DNA of 7,910 bases from Propionibacteriaceae bacterium (GTDB taxonomy: Bacteria; Actinomycetota; Actinomycetes; Propionibacteriales; Propionibacteriaceae), in assembly GCA_031268065.1 (NCBI GenBank), contig JAIRXX010000322.1:1-7910 (forward strand), in the 5' to 3' direction. The notes under the pieces are model-generated. The model ran no database searches and was not told the origin of the DNA. It worked only from the letters and a program-made list of their open reading frames with translations. Positions 6,588-7,910 of the stretch are shown here, in pieces. Numbering within the stretch: position 1 is the first letter of the stretch; each line of letters starts with the position of its first letter. Made by a program: the position numbers and the translations under genes.

Positions 6588-7910
6588 GGGTGTGCAACTG
6601 CTGTGCTACGCGGATCGCCTGGGAGGCGACATCGACGGGTTGCGCCAGCTGCTCAGCGAACGGTTGAAAGGCTTCTCCGGGGTACACCTGCTGCCCTTCT
6701 TCGTTCCTTTCGACGGTGACGATGCCGGTTTCGACCCGATCGACCACTGCCGCGTAGACCCCAGGCTGGGCAGTTGGCAAGACGTCCAGCTGTTGGCGGA
6801 TGACGTCGCGCTGACGGCTGACCTCATCGTCAACCATGTCTCCGCCCAGAGCGCGGAATTCCAGGACTGGCTGGCGAAAGGACCGGCCTCAGAGCACGAG
6901 GGGATGTTCCTGCGCTACCGCGACGTCTTCCCCGATGGCGGGACCGAGGCTGAGATCACCGCTTTCTACCGACCCCGGCCTGGCCTGCCCTTCACCGCCT
7001 ACCAGGGCGCGGACGGCTCGCGGGCGCTGCTCTGGACGACGTTCATGCCCAGCCAGATCGACATCAACGTCCGGCATCCTGCGGGGAAGGCGTACCTGGG
7101 CCGGGTGTTGGCTGCGTTGGCGGCGGGCGGGGTGACGACGGTCCGCGTCGACGCAGTGGGCTATGCGGTCAAGACGCCTGGCAGCGACTCTTTCATGACC
7201 GAGCAGACCTTGGAGTACGTGCGGGAGTTGGCAGCGGACTGCCACCGCCTGGGGCTGAAGGTGCTGGTCGAGGTGCATGCCCACTTCACCCAGCAGTTGG
7301 CCGTCGCGCCGCTGGTAGATTACGTCTACGATTTCGCCACCGCGGCGCTGCTGTTCCACTGCCTGCGCACCGGAAGTGTGGACCGGCTGCTGGCCTGGGA
7401 CGCGATCCGCCCGCAGAATGCCATCACTGTCTTGGACACCCATGACGGCATCGGCATCATCGACGCCGGGCCGCTTGGGGGAAAGCCCGGATTGCTGACC
7501 CAGGCCGACATGGCAGCCATCTTCGCCGAGATTGACCAGGCGTCGGCGGGAGTCTCCGGGGCGGCCAGCGTCATCCCGGCCTGGTTCACCCTCCCGCACC
7601 AGGCCAACACCGCTTTCTTCGATGCGCTGGGACGCGACGAGGACGCCTACCTGCTCACCCGCGCGGTCCAATTCTTCTTGCCTGGCACGCCGCAGGTCTA
7701 TTACGTCGGACTGCTGGCTGGGGGCAACGATGTGGAATTGTGGCGGGCCAGCGGGCAGGGCCGCGAGGTGAACCGGCACCGTTACACCCTGGCCGAGGTC
7801 GAGCGGGCTTTGGATTCGCGGATCGTCCAGGCTGTCTTCGGCTTGATCGCACTGCGTAGCCATCCCGCTTTTTCTGGCGAATACCGCTGCGCCAAGCTGG
7901 GCGACAGCGG
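6580..7910 (+). CDS. GH13 subfamily 18 glycoside phosphorylase, sucrose-phosphorylase-like (3' partial)
   Basis: 443 codons are open to the window end; the family is about 500 residues, so roughly 60 are missing. The enzyme should reversibly split an alpha-glucoside with phosphate, giving glucose 1-phosphate. The protein follows Bifidobacterium sucrose phosphorylase closely as I recall it: VQLLCYADRLGG (5-16), GVHLLPFFVPFDG (34-46), AGFDPIDH (49-56), YRPRPGLPF (130-138), VRVDAVGY with nucleophile Asp191, VLVEVHAH with acid/base Glu231, VLDTHDGIG with transition-state Asp289, RAVQFFLPG (361-369) and PQVYYVG (371-377). Glucose-side residues Asp48, Phe51, Arg189 and His288 are kept. The acceptor loop differs: FTLPHQAN (336-343) replaces the LDLYQVN of the Bifidobacterium enzyme, so the Asp that contacts fructose there is absent. 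The natural acceptor may therefore be fructose 6-phosphate, glycerol, glycerate or another compound. The start uses GGAGG at 6567-6571, 8 nt before the ATG, and overlaps the preceding gene by 8 nt. Confidence 0.92.
   Translation, partial: MNEGVQLLCYADRLGGDIDGLRQLLSERLKGFSGVHLLPFFVPFDGDDAGFDPIDHCRVDPRLGSWQDVQLLADDVALTADLIVNHVSAQSAEFQDWLAKGPASEHEGMFLRYRDVFPDGGTEAEITAFYRPRPGLPFTAYQGADGSRALLWTTFMPSQIDINVRHPAGKAYLGRVLAALAAGGVTTVRVDAVGYAVKTPGSDSFMTEQTLEYVRELAADCHRLGLKVLVEVHAHFTQQLAVAPLVDYVYDFATAALLFHCLRTGSVDRLLAWDAIRPQNAITVLDTHDGIGIIDAGPLGGKPGLLTQADMAAIFAEIDQASAGVSGAASVIPAWFTLPHQANTAFFDALGRDEDAYLLTRAVQFFLPGTPQVYYVGLLAGGNDVELWRASGQGREVNRHRYTLAEVERALDSRIVQAVFGLIALRSHPAFSGEYRCAKLGDS

Overview
The window looks like a piece of a high-GC Gram-positive (actinobacterial) chromosome. 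The base composition is GC-rich, the codons favour G or C in the third position, and the genes are packed head to tail with clear Shine-Dalgarno sequences. All genes lie on the + strand. No RNA genes, mobile elements or CRISPR arrays are visible.

Layout. Positions 1-164 hold the last 53 codons of an upstream gene, closed by a perfect 12-bp hairpin terminator that contains the gene's stop codon. Positions 165-365 are the only real non-coding stretch. They carry a probable promoter (-10 box at 252-257) and three copies, about 34-35 bp apart, of an operator-like element. Two copies have the central CG that is typical of LacI-family operators. Next comes a tight five-gene operon: a ROK-family sugar kinase (366-1370), a GmhA-like SIS-domain sugar-phosphate isomerase (1382-1963), a GH38 alpha-mannosidase (1960-4611), a 658-residue protein of no family I can name that looks like a beta-sandwich plus alpha/alpha-toroid glycosidase (4611-6587), and a GH13 subfamily 18 glycoside phosphorylase of the sucrose phosphorylase type, cut by the window end (6580-7910). 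The last four genes are joined by 4-, 1- and 8-nt overlaps.

How they fit together (inference). None of the proteins with an intact N-terminus shows a signal peptide, so they should act in the cytoplasm on an imported glycoside. GH38 would release mannose, the unknown protein may be a second glycosidase or an accessory enzyme, and the phosphorylase would split an alpha-glucoside into glucose 1-phosphate and an acceptor. The ROK kinase would phosphorylate the free hexose. The SIS protein keeps all four metal-site residues of GmhA, yet no other heptose gene is visible, so it may have been recruited to isomerise the resulting sugar phosphate. A LacI-type sugar-responsive repressor encoded elsewhere probably controls the operon. 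The parts most worth study are the unassigned protein, the acceptor loop of the phosphorylase, the unusual partnership of the isomerase, and the three-copy operator array.
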